32,469 nucleotides of DNA from Amphimedon queenslandica. Taxonomy: Eukaryota > Porifera > Demospongiae > Haplosclerida > Niphatidae. Shown here in pieces: positions 1 through 9,191 of this stretch. The stretch is from assembly GCF_000090795.2 (NCBI RefSeq), contig NW_003546531.1, forward strand, positions 55,006 to 87,474. Direction: 5' to 3'. How positions within the stretch are numbered: position 1 is the stretch's first letter; every line of letters begins with the position of its first letter. Both the position numbers and the translations under genes were made by a program. The notes under the pieces are model-generated. The model saw only the letters and a program-made list of their open reading frames with translations. It did no database searches and had not been told where the DNA came from.

Positions 1-131
1 TACGAAATGAAATCCTACTCGTGACGCAAATTCTACTCAACATTGTACTTTTAATATTATTATGTAAGAATTACGGATCACCTTGCAATGTAGAGTAGAA
101 TTTGCGTCACGAGTACGATTTTCATTTCGTA
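1..131. repeat. Palindromic (MITE-like) inverted repeat
   Basis: Bases 1-46 and 85-131 are reverse complements at about 44 of 47 positions, leaving a 38-base AT-rich spacer. The outer ends read TACGAAATGAAA. The repeat may extend left of the window. This is the form expected of a fold-back MITE remnant; no coding sequence is seen. Confidence 0.75.
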
Positions 132-310
132 TTTTCGTTGGTCGTTCGGAATCCTACTTCATCTTGTTTTTTTTAAATTTTTTATGTTCTTGTTTGTGTT
201 GATTTTTTTATAATATTTCGTATTTTCGTTGGTCGTTCAGAATCCTACTTCATCTTTTTTTATAAATTTTTTATGTTCTTGTTTGTGTTGATTTTTAAAA
301 TAATATTTAT
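130..310. repeat. Two-copy tandem repeat, period about 91 bases
   Basis: A unit starting TATTTTCGTTGGTCGTTC occurs at 130 and again at 221, each followed by AATCCTACTTCATC and a T-rich tail containing TTATGTTCTTGTTTGTG. The first unit overlaps the right end of the palindrome by one or two bases, so the two repeats may belong to one element. Confidence 0.75.
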
Positions 311-367
311 AGTATTTCTTTAGTTGCAATTGTGATACTTGGTGATTTTACACAAACAATAATTTTC

Positions 368-373
368 TTTATT
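368..373 (-). terminator. Possible polyadenylation signal
   Basis: TTTATT on the plus strand is AATAAA on the minus strand. It lies about 65 bases beyond the stop codon of the candidate last exon at 437-508. The hexamer is common in AT-rich DNA, so this rests only on position. Confidence 0.25.
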
Positions 374-436
374 ATTATCATTTTTATAACATTTATGAGA
401 CACAGCATCAAATAGACATGCTGAAGGAATTAGTCT

Positions 437-1187
437 TCACACAAGTCCTTGTTCAAGAACCTGTGAGCTAAGAGTGTCCATCTTCCCTGCTATTCCTGTT
501 CTTCCAGGCTGTTGTCAAGTTCATAATTATCATTGCATATCATAAGTCATAACATTAATTAATTGTTTGTTTTTTTAATAAAATAAAATAACACACTTGA
601 TAAAACAGTAACATGTAAAATCAATACCTTCTTTTAGCTGGAAACCTCCACTAAAGTATTGCAGTAAGTTGATTCCACGCATAGCTTGGTAAAATAGCTT
701 GCTTCTTCGAGAGCTGCAGATCTGAGCATGCGCGACCACACCCAAATTTTGGAGCACATGGCAAGCTTCTTTAATTAACAAAATGGTGGCATGGCTAAGA
801 TGGCTCGATCCAGCAGTCACAGTATCACTTTTTCCTCACTTGAAGAATGATCTGATGGGACATGGACCTGCGCATAGACTGTTGGAGTAGATTGGTATAA
901 GAATTATCCTTGTAGTACCAACCAATACTGAGATACACACCGACAACTGGATTGACAGGACTTCTGACTTGATGATAATGATGATGATGATGATGATGAA
1001 GATGAAAAAGGTGGCTGAACAAAACGGCCGGTTCGCCGATTTTTGACTTTTCGCTTAGACAAGGTCTAGAGCCACGCTAGTGGTACCAATGGAGTCCTCT
1101 GGTCAAGATGAGGTCCTCTAAGAAGTCTGGTAAGCATAGGAGCTCGTTTTCCTGGTATAGCAAGGCTGCAAAAGTCGTGGCAGCCAT
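437..1187 (-). CDS. Candidate multi-exon gene, function unknown (exon fragments)
   Basis: Three minus-strand pieces look exon-like. The first (1187 to 1077) opens with ATG in a strong Kozak context (AAAATGGCT) and encodes 36 residues beginning MAATTFAALLYQENELLCLP before a stop, so it would have to splice out early. The second (about 820 to 628) encodes a mixed-composition stretch with HATILLIKEACHVLQNLGVV and ends at an AAG/GTATTG donor. The third (508 to 437) follows a TTGACAACAG acceptor, encodes PGRTGIAGK and 14 more residues, then TGA. GRTGIxGK resembles the start of the NUDT9/TRPM2 ADP-ribose hydrolase domain, but eight residues do not support a call. Phases between pieces are unresolved, so they may not form one gene. 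Confidence 0.25.
970..1010. repeat. GAT trinucleotide microsatellite
   Basis: About a dozen near-perfect GAT units. On the minus strand they would translate as a histidine run, which is an artefact of the repeat and not evidence of a protein. Confidence 0.85.
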
Positions 1188-2430
1188 TTTGTTTGGGGGT
1201 GAATCCTACTTAGTAACACTACCGCGTTACTAATAATGCTATGTAGTATCCCACCTTACACTGTTTGTCATATTCATATGAATGAACTTCATAATGGATA
1301 CTGGATACAAACAGAGGTTACCACAACAATTTACAATGTTGATGAATGATTTGTTTCTAGGTTGTTGATTATTGTATGGCACTTTTACTTCATAACCATT
1401 TCACAATTGCTCAAGTATACGTAATTAGTCACTAATTTTATTATAAGTATGTTTGTCGCGTAAGAATATAAAAATAATGCCAATCTACTTTTATGTGTAT
1501 TTTGTGATTTGCTCATAAAACAATGGTTAAAGTTCATTGTATCAAAGTAAGCTCTAACATAATATAGTTTTGATTATCACTTTCAAAAAAATTAGGATGA
1601 TTTTTGTTAGCATAGGCTTATTGTTAGTACCAGTACATGTAAGGAACGTAATCACTTCATTTCTTTGTAAGATTTGATTGCTACTGGCAGCTAATTAACA
1701 ATGAGGCATAATTAATTAATGGCATTTAGGTTGTAGATTTTGTAAATAAGGAGATCACAACACTAGATTATAAGATATGTATTAATGACCAAGCTGAAAC
1801 ACAATTTCAAAAATTATTCGTTAGGTATTTTTATTGACTAATTTTGTGAATAGAATAATGCATATAATATGAGAGCTATTTTGGATGAAATGTTGAACAG
1901 GAAAATGCAAGTGGATGAGTGCTTATGGAATCAACCAACTCTTTCAGTAAGATAAATGATAATTTCAGAGTTAGTCTAAGACAGTATCTCCGCTATCAGA
2001 TGCAAGTACCTGTGGTGTTTATTGGTAAAGTATGCTTTTTGGAAATCATATTTACTGTTAATTTTCTTTTCTAGTTTACAAAAATGTTTTCTTTTTCATG
2101 AAGCCTTAGACTTTTCAGCAAGCAGTAAATTCATGTCTTGAATGAAAATCATGTGTTATCAATAGGTTAATAGCATGTTTTTCTTGAGACATGAGGCTGC
2201 CAAAGACCTTTCGTATTGGTAGGTATCACAACTGCAATATTTAATTTCAAATTTACTGACAATAGGACTAATAATGGCCAAGACACATGAATGCTGTCAC
2301 CCTGCGCGCTATGTGGTATTAATTTTTTGGCGATGACTGACGTGTTCACTCTATTAATTGCAAGTAGCCATAACTAAAAGGTAAAATTGGAAATTATTAT
2401 TGATTAATATGAAGTGCTGTTTGCACTTTG
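1188..2430. other. No recognisable gene
   Basis: AT-rich sequence with no reading frame showing protein-like composition or a family motif. The phrase AATCCTACTTAG near 1202 echoes AATCCTACTTCATC in the repeats at 130-310, so a scrap of the same repeat family may lie at 1200-1240. Nothing else is seen. Confidence 0.5.
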
Positions 2431-2439
2431 CAAAAAAGA

Positions 2440-2640
2440 TAAAGATGTTGTGAAGACACCACTATCAGCCCATACAGAAATTACAAGGTTGTTGCAAGGT
2501 AGTAACATTGTTGTTACAAGCAAACTTGCTGCAAGCTTATGCAAGGTTGTGACAACCCGTTTTTCTTTGTGTAAACCATGGTAATGACACGTTTTCCAGC
2601 TTGTCACTTGCTTGTTACAAGCACTTCACAACGTTGCGCG
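2440..2640. repeat. Left cluster of GTTGTNACAA-type short repeats
   Basis: Imperfect copies in both orientations include CAAGGTTGTTGCAAGG, TTGTTGTTACAAGC, CAAGGTTGTGACAACC and CTTGTTACAAGCAC. The minus frame across it shows only repeat-driven composition. A similar cluster lies at 8270-8455. Confidence 0.6.
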
Positions 2641-2918
2641 CACATTGCTCATTAATTTGCATAATAGTTTATTAACCACCAATGAGTATTGTTAATGAAT
2701 AAACGAATATTGTTAAGGAATAAATGAATAATAATGAAAAATGATTAACCTTAATACATTCTTGTTTTCTTTTGCAGGTCTACTGTTTCCTTTGACATCC
2801 AGAACACTTATCGTTGACAGCAGCTACAAATACAGCCTTAGACACATCACATATGTCCTCAACAAATTCTATAATAATAATTATTTAATATCAATAAATA
2901 GCTCACTTATACAAGCAG

Positions 2919-4201
2919 TTAAGTATCTGCATTATTATTTCTGAGGCCATAGCAACTAGACTCAGCTAATTCTACACGACTAAAAAACACAGAAACCAAT
3001 TTCCTTATTAACTTATTTGGAGCTCCACCACTTTCAGAGATGGTTTCATCTAGCTCCCGCTGGGTTAGCCTTTCTCCATAACCAGGTACTAATTCTACTA
3101 ATGATAGCTATAAATGTGAATAAATAACATTGACCAAATTTAACTCACAGGTACAGCTGCTTTAACACAATCAGTAGCAGCACCCTGCAAAAAATAAAAT
3201 ACAAATGAATCGAAAGTTATTTTAAAGCTTGTTACTGTACCTCATTCTTTGCAACCTAAAGGAGATTAATGAATAATCATAACTACTTCAAATAAAATAG
3301 TAGCCAACTTTTAATAGACACTTAGGATTTGACCTTTGGAAATGAATGGTGGCTGCAAAATTTAGAAAGTAAATCAATTTGTGTTTAACATGACTACACA
3401 TACAGTACTCCATATGTTGTATTATGAGAAGACTGCATGTACATATCAATAAAAAAGTAAATTATTCAATGTATACTACTTACTGTATAGGAAGATTCAA
3501 ACAGATCAATTGAAATATCATAATTAGGTTCTGGGGTGCTAGACTATTGTAGAAATCAATAAATATGACTTAAAACCATAAATGTACAAGTTCCAATGGT
3601 ATGGAACTGGGAGAACAATTGATAGGAGCTGGAGACTGACGCTAACAACAGTGTATAGTAACAACATAAAATTAGTCACGATATCTCATTGTGTATATTA
3701 GTCTGGGATGAAGACTTAAAGCTACAAAGATTATTTGTGACAGTAGGTATGCTAGGCACAGCTACATGGTACCGTTATTAATAAAGAATTATGACAATGC
3801 ATGTCTAACCATGTACTTGTAGTTGTTTGTTAAGTTTTTCAACCTGTTCCTTTTGCTCACAAAGCTGCTTCTGTAATGACTTTTCCGGGTCAGATTGCTG
3901 AAGTGGTGTATTAGCTATGAAGATCTCAGCTGCTCTAGACTTAGCAGCATCTATTCGAGCTGCTTGCTTGGCCTTATTACTCTCAAATGATGTCTTCTTT
4001 GATGGGCCTGGCAAGTCCTTATTAGCAGCATCAAGAGTAGCTGCATGTGATTTTGTGGAGTCAACTTTATCATTCTCATCAGTCTCCATAAGTTCATTTA
4101 TTGTTAACTCAAATGAGATCAACATAGACACTTGATGAAAGAACAATGCCAATACACTCGTCTTTTAACCATCCAAGCAATAAATAAGACTTAGGAGGCA
4201 T
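2919..4201 (-). CDS. BEN-domain protein with coiled coil (probably transposon-associated)
   Basis: Read on the minus strand, the ATG at 4201-4199 opens MPPKSYLLLGWLKDECIGIV, like the N-termini of animal BEN proteins. The main exon (down to 3817) holds an acidic and alanine/lysine-rich stretch, then a coiled coil (EKSLQKQLCEQKEQVEKL). Exons 3543-3484 (20 codons), 3255-3241 (15 bases, VAKNE), 3184-3149 (12 codons) and 3108-2919 follow, all joining in phase 0 with GT-AG borders. The last exon encodes the BEN domain: LVPGYGERLT, then KLIRKLVSVFFSRVELAES and a stop at 2921-2919. BEN domains bind DNA and mediate protein contacts in chromatin. The N-terminal frame hits TGA near 4112 while the coiled coil is in another frame, so there is either an unseen intron or a frameshift there. 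The BEN C-terminus is shorter than usual. Confidence 0.7.
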
Positions 4202-4272
4202 GATGGAAGGCGATAATTGTTACTACAAGAAGATAGTGTGCTCTAGCTTGCTGAGTCTGCTCTGCGGTTTCA

Positions 4273-6750
4273 TTGGGGATGTCTTGTGGGAGAAGCTTTA
4301 ATTGCTGCAGCTCAGCTCAGCTCAGTACTGTGGCAGCAAGAATGAAGTCATCGTACAACGAAAGGCTTTCTTTTGGCAATCTTTTATTTAGGCAGGCTGC
4401 TAGCAGATCAACAAGGTATCGACATAAAAGAAAAAGGGCATTTGAAACTTTGGATCTTGCATTGGATGGTCCTACTAATGATAAGATCAGTAATAAGCTG
4501 AGATTAATGATGCAGAAAATTACAGTGATCATGATACTTGTTTTATTGATAAAATACAGAGTCTGCATTGCAGTAGCGCCTTGGAAGATGATCTTGAAAG
4601 TTCTGATAATGCTGACTCAAATACTGATGCAAACTGCAGTATTTACGATGATAGCAATAGTGATAATGATGGTGAAAATTTAGGTGATGTGGCAGTAGTT
4701 TCAAAAATGTCTGAGCACATTTATGATGGGTTTGCAATGACTGTACATTCTAGCAGTGTGCTAATGCTGCAATTCAAGATAAGACATAATTTAACAGACA
4801 AAGCTGTAGATGATCTGTTGCAAATTGTTCAAATCCAATGTCATCAACCAAATCAATGTGTGTCATCATTGTACCATGTCATGAAGCAATTTTCTGATGT
4901 TATGTACCCCATTTTCCTTCACTATTATTGCAGTTATTGCTACAATAATTTGAGCAATAATTGTATTAAGTCCAGTGCAAATTGCAATGCTGATTTTGTC
5001 CCAATAGGTGCAATATCATCATTTATTGAAAAATCAATCAGTCTTGAACTAAAAACCATTCTTGAACAGAAGTTTTAATTTATTACATTGTAGGTGATGG
5101 AATTATGTCAGAAATATGCCATTGCTCAAAGAGACAAGACTACTTCTGGTACCAGATCCTATAAACACATCATGATGGAGAAGTTTATCAAGAAAATTTA
5201 ATTCTGGATTGCTTACTCAGGATAATGTCTCCTTTATTCTTAATAAGGCTGGAATTCCTGTTTTTCAATCATCTGGATTTGCTTTCTGGCAAATCTTGAT
5301 TACTATTAATGAACTACTATACAGAATGAGGTTAGTTTTTTTTGTGAAATTATTTCTACCAAAGATAAAGGACATCTAGGGAAAATGTAATTTTTGCTGG
5401 ACTATGTTATGGCTCTGGAAAGCCTGACATGTCTCTTTTACTGTGGAGTCACTCAAGACATTATACAATGAAGGTTATTGTGATGTTGCATGTGCATCAT
5501 GCTATCCAACTTGTTATGTACATGTAGGTGTAGAAATAAATCCTCCACCCACTCACGAGAAAATAGTTTGCCGGGCTTTATTACTTTGCATCACCTATGA
5601 CTTGCCTGCAAAAGCAAAGGTTTTAAATTTTACACAATTTAACAAGTTTTATGGATGCTGATATTGTTTGCAGCAAGGTAAGAAGATTATATGTTATTTC
5701 ATGATTATTCCTTTATTATAAGCGAAACTCACAAAATTACATAACATTTTTTGTCATGTCTATCCCTACCATGAAAATACCCTTGTGGTCCTCTCAGAAC
5801 ACATAAGGATTCTTGTGATGCTGCTAGATCAATGGAGCTGCCAGTTGGTGTATTTTGTGGTTTCAATTAATTGTATTTAACTAATAGGTTAATGGCATTA
5901 AAGATCCAGCATGGTTATCTGCTGTTCCTGGCAATAACTTCATTGAAGGAAATTCTATTGATTATATGCACTGTGTTCTTGGAGTGTGCAGACAGCTTCT
6001 TCGCTTATGGCTACAGTCACAAAATCATGATTCTCTCTATTATATGGGAAGTAATATATCAATATTGGACCAAAGGTTATGCTCTATTAAGCCTCGTAAT
6101 GAAATTCAAGGAACTCCGAGAAGTTTAGACAACACTTAAATTTTGGAAAGGTAATACAATGTCAAATAAATTTAACTTTGGTTCTTTAGCACAAGAGCTA
6201 CGTGCATGGCTAATTTACTATTCTGCTGCTGCACTTTATGGCATTCTGCCAGAACAATGCTATCAACATTATCTACTACTATTTGAAGGAATACATCTTC
6301 TGCTATCTGAAGTTACTGGGAGTGATTTGTATCAAAGTGTGAGACTCATACAGCTCAACTGCTTCCTTTTTTCAGCTCTTTATGGTGTTGAGTAATTTTG
6401 AAATATTAATTCATTATATTTTAGGTAAAAAAAAAATCAGTGTGCATAACATGTTGCATTTGCCTCATGTTGTTCGAAAATTAGGTCCCCCTTGGGGGCA
6501 TTCTTGCTTTCCATCTGAGTCAATCAAAGGTGAACTATTATTTTTTTTATGGTTCTCAATCAGTAGAAAAGTAAGTATAAAAATATTTACTATTTTCTGT
6601 ATAACTTCAGTTAGTATTTGTGTACTTGTTAAGTTATTAATCATGAAAGTGCAATTCATAAGCTTCCTTCAATTCCTGAAACATCATTTATACCTGGATG
6701 CCAACAAGAATACCTTTTTAACAAAAATGGCTGGACAAAATATGCACTAG
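4273..6750 (+). pseudogene. EnSpm/CACTA Tnp2-type transposase, decayed
   Basis: Plus-strand segments in changing frames follow the order of animal Tnp2-like transposases. An acidic N-terminal region (4581-4700) is followed by a helical part with a CxxC pair (HYYCSYC). Then come NKAGIPVFQSSGFAFWQILI (about 5244), ENVIFAGLCYGSGKPDM (about 5360), the cysteine-rich CxxCDLPAKAKVLNFTQFN type (5590-5661), and the hallmark IDYMHCVLLGVCRQLLRLW (about 5960-6015). LIYYSAAALYGILPEQCYQHY (6201-6263) and HNMLHLPHVVRKLGPPWGHS (6442-6501) close it. The family is expected to cut and paste by a DDE mechanism. Some breaks look like introns (for example after 5330), others are stops or shifts, so the gene is probably dead. 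It starts close to the divergent BEN gene. Confidence 0.75.
4309..4325. repeat. CTCAG/AGCTC short tandem repeat
   Basis: Three to four AGCTC units in a row between the divergent BEN and Tnp2 genes. Too short to assign a role; it could be a shared-promoter element or chance. Confidence 0.5.
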
Positions 6751-7450
6751 GTATATGTAATAATTATAAATAAATGATTATTCATTAGAAATCACAACAA
6801 GATGAATCATGGAATTGTTATGATTGGAATATCACATAAAAAGTCTCTTTTGCCATCACAAATAATAATAAATAATATATAGACTAATTTCACGGAAGTC
6901 ACCAAATATACCAGTCTACTTTTACCTAATAAAGGACTTGTAACATCATGGTGTAAGTCGTTAGGAACAAAATGAGACAATTAAGGTGTTTCTTACAGTA
7001 ATGGTGAAACTGTGTTATGGTGTAATAAAAAAGTTTTCACACCATGTACAGATATAATCACTAATGCTACACTCAACAACCATTTTCTTGCATGTCACCC
7101 TATTAAGTGAGTTGAAATATGTGCCTAGAAAATATAAATTATAATTGTTTTATTATTGCTGTAGCAATAAAAACATCATTATTATCTTGGCTGATAGAAT
7201 CATTGAGAAAATTGTGATAATTTATTTGTCATCAAACATATACTAGTTGCTTTCCAAACACTGTTGAAATTGATTCAGCTACTTAGTTTCTCATACAAAA
7301 CGATAATAATAATAATAAATAAATAAATAAATACAACAGCAATAAATAATAGTAATTGGCCTCACCCAGGGACTAGGTACTCGGGTTGGCTGTCTGTCAT
7401 TCATTGTGTGCCAAATTTTGTCTTTGAAAATGTATATCTATACAATCGCG
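6751..7450. other. No recognisable gene; AT-rich, possible transposase tail
   Basis: Short frames near 6950-7110 include CTDIITNATLNNHFLACHP, which may be the worn C-terminal end of the upstream Tnp2 gene, but I cannot match it to a family motif. The rest is AT-rich and non-coding in appearance. Confidence 0.4.
7302..7334. repeat. AAT/AAAT microsatellite
   Basis: Five AAT units run into four AAAT units. Confidence 0.85.
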
Positions 7451-7453
7451 CGC

Positions 7454-7460
7454 TATAAAA
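7454..7460 (+). promoter_or_regulatory. Candidate TATA box
   Basis: TATAAAA follows the GC-rich CGCGCGC and lies about 100 bases before the ATG at 7562. Spacing suits a short 5' leader. A single TATA match in AT-rich DNA is weak by itself; the exon pair downstream raises it. Confidence 0.35.
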
Positions 7461-7561
7461 CCTGTGACAGCTTCTCTTCTGTTACGAAGAGTCTTGCTTT
7501 ACTGCCTCGAGATGTTTAGAGAGCAGCTCTAGGTAGCACAAGCTTTTTAACTCACAAGAAA

Positions 7562-8074
7562 ATGCCCAGCAATAGCGGTAGTACTCTGGAGGTAAATGAG
7601 ACTCTCCCAGTTGATCAAGACTATTTATTTATATAATTTGTGTGGAACTCTTTAAGTCTTTCTTGTTGGTGAGTTATAGCTATCGAATTTCATCCTGAGT
7701 GAAGTGCTGTAGCAGTTAGTTCACTAATCTAAGGATCCTAAATTCTCTCAAGTCACTCAATTTATCTAAGCAACAGTATTTGTGCCATTATAACATCATA
7801 TAGTGCTTAGAAGAAGAAAAAACCTGAAGCTTCCCTCTCACATGGTCTTGCTGCATTATTGCTAATAATGCCACGCCTCCAAGCAGGACCAAGTTGGGAG
7901 TTGGCTCTGGAGCTTGCCACTTCTGCATGCAAGAGCAAGTGTAACTGCAGCTGGGAAGCTAGCTGTTATGATAATCCCTTGGCCTCAAGAGCACACTTTC
8001 TAAATTTTTTGCATAGTATGTTTTGGATAGATAGTGGCCACAACAAAAGCTGTGGTTTTGACTATAACCCATGA
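7562..8074 (+). CDS. Candidate two-exon gene, function unknown
   Basis: ATG at 7562 after AAGAAA opens a 10-codon exon (MPSNSGSTLE) ending at a GAG/GTAAAT donor at 7591. A TGCTTAG acceptor at 7810 opens a second exon in the same phase: KKKKPEASLSHGLAALLLIM, then a long frame to TGA at 8072-8074, about 98 residues in all. The lysine run could be a nuclear signal. The second exon has several cysteines (SACKSKCNCSWEASCYD) but no pattern I recognise. It sits between the Tnp2 gene and the right-hand repeat cluster, so it might be a third transposon gene, or a chance frame. No homologue comes to mind. Confidence 0.3.
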
Positions 8075-8269
8075 TGTATGAGTGCAATAAGTATAAATAT
8101 AGTATACTGGCTTAGGCTAGCTAAGCCTAACACCTCCCAAACAGCTTCAGGAGCGAGGCCACGCACCTTTGGTGTCTCGTACGTATAATGTTTTAAGTGA
8201 TTTTACTTACCTCCAACGCAGCCAATTTCATAGCTCCATTGCAAATCGGCATGGTACAATAACAAATAA

Positions 8270-8455
8270 TGTGCTTCTAATGTGACAACCTTGTCACAAC
8301 CATGTCATGTACGTTGTTGTGCGAAGGTTCTAATCAAGTTGGTGACAGCCTATCTACAATGTCCATCATGTCTTGCAACTAGTAAGTTTTAACAAGGTTG
8401 TCACAATGTGGCAAGCTTGTGATAATGTTGTAACAACTGTGTCACATGCTTGAAA
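8270..8455. repeat. Right cluster of GTTGTNACAA-type short repeats
   Basis: Copies include GTGACAACCTTGTCACAACC, AAGTTGGTGACAGCC, AACAAGGTTGTCACAATG and GTTGTAACAACTGTG. They match the left cluster at 2440-2640 in unit and in mixed orientation. The block resembles CACTA subterminal repeats. Confidence 0.6.
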
Positions 8456-8978
8456 TTTTTATATCGCAGTAGAGGAAGAAATAGATTCATTCACAGGTAT
8501 TATTGATAATGTAGTCAAGAGAGGTATACTATAGTCACCGACAATTGTGATATAATTGATATGTAGCTGGGAGGCGGTTGTTTAGCTTTGTGAAAAATGG
8601 CACCATTGTTTAGATATGGTCAAGTTTGGTGAAAGCAGTAAAAGGAAGCAGTGTTGTGTTATGTGAGTGTCATGACATGAAAGATGATAGACACTAGACT
8701 GCACAAATTAATATTGATATACTTGTACATTTAATCATAGATAGTATGGAACCCAGTAGTTTACAAAAGAAACCTGAAGTGAAGGTATATACAGATACTT
8801 TTAAGCATGCATAATTTGGACATTCTTCAAGATTTACCAAGCAGCAAGAAGCCATGTTTTGAGGAAAGCAATGAAGGTTTTTGAAACATTTCCATTTTAA
8901 TTGACTGCATCACTGTTATAGTGTACCTCACTATTGCCAAAAACAACACAAGTGTCACTATATGTGATCAGAGTAGGT
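8456..8978. other. No firm gene
   Basis: A small frame near 8750 (MEPSSLQKKPEVK, then GTATAT) is exon-like, and the KKPE string echoes the candidate at 7811, but no continuation was found. Otherwise nothing recognised. Confidence 0.35.
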
Positions 8979-9055
8979 TTTACCTAGTCACGCAGGGCCT
9001 GACCCTTGCGAATAACAGAGAGTCAGGACGCACACAGTCATCACTTTTGTTCTGA
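8979..9055 (+). repeat. Left terminal inverted repeat of the helicase/DUF6589 element
   Basis: Pairs with the reverse complement of 13775-13852. The inner 40 bases differ at only a few positions; the outer 20 are looser, with TTTACC at the edge of both. Confidence 0.75.
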
Positions 9056-9191
9056 GTTCAAGAATACTGCGCTGGCAGGAAATGACGATTATTGACGTTA
9101 CCTACTAAATGAATATCATTATTACTCGTGAATAATTATTTTTAAAATGGATATTTTTATGAGAGATGTCAAAAGTTAGCTAGGTTATATA

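Larger units (their letters stand above)
2430..8460 (+). mobile_element. Putative EnSpm/CACTA DNA transposon carrying Tnp2 and a BEN-domain gene
   Basis: A Tnp2-family transposase (plus) and a BEN-domain gene (minus) start about 70-130 bases apart and diverge. Outside them, at about 2440-2640 and 8270-8455, lie clusters of similar short motifs built on AAGGTTGTNACAA, the subterminal-repeat layout known for CACTA elements. A CACTA pentamer occurs at 2460-2464 at the left edge; I did not find a matching TAGTG terminus on the right, so the ends and the target duplication are unproven. The element could be smaller, with the BEN gene a neighbour rather than cargo. The pairing of the two genes in one element is inference. 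Confidence 0.45.

Noticed and set aside
825-1022. Histidine-rich minus-strand frame
   Set aside because: The histidine run is a GAT microsatellite read on the other strand.
2440-2640. CRISPR-like or satellite array
   Set aside because: Units are short, imperfect, in both orientations and without regular spacers; the genome is eukaryotic.
3334-3352. A 19-base candidate micro-exon of the BEN gene with GCAG acceptor and GTCAAA donor
   Set aside because: Including it breaks the frame; skipping it leaves all exons in phase 0.
4317-4568. Minus-strand open frame in the Tnp2 N-terminal region
   Set aside because: Antisense shadow of the transposase; hydrophobic composition follows from AT-richness.
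7859-8074. Start codon at 7859 for the candidate gene
   Set aside because: The frame is open upstream to a good acceptor at 7810 and joins in phase to an exon with its own ATG at 7562.
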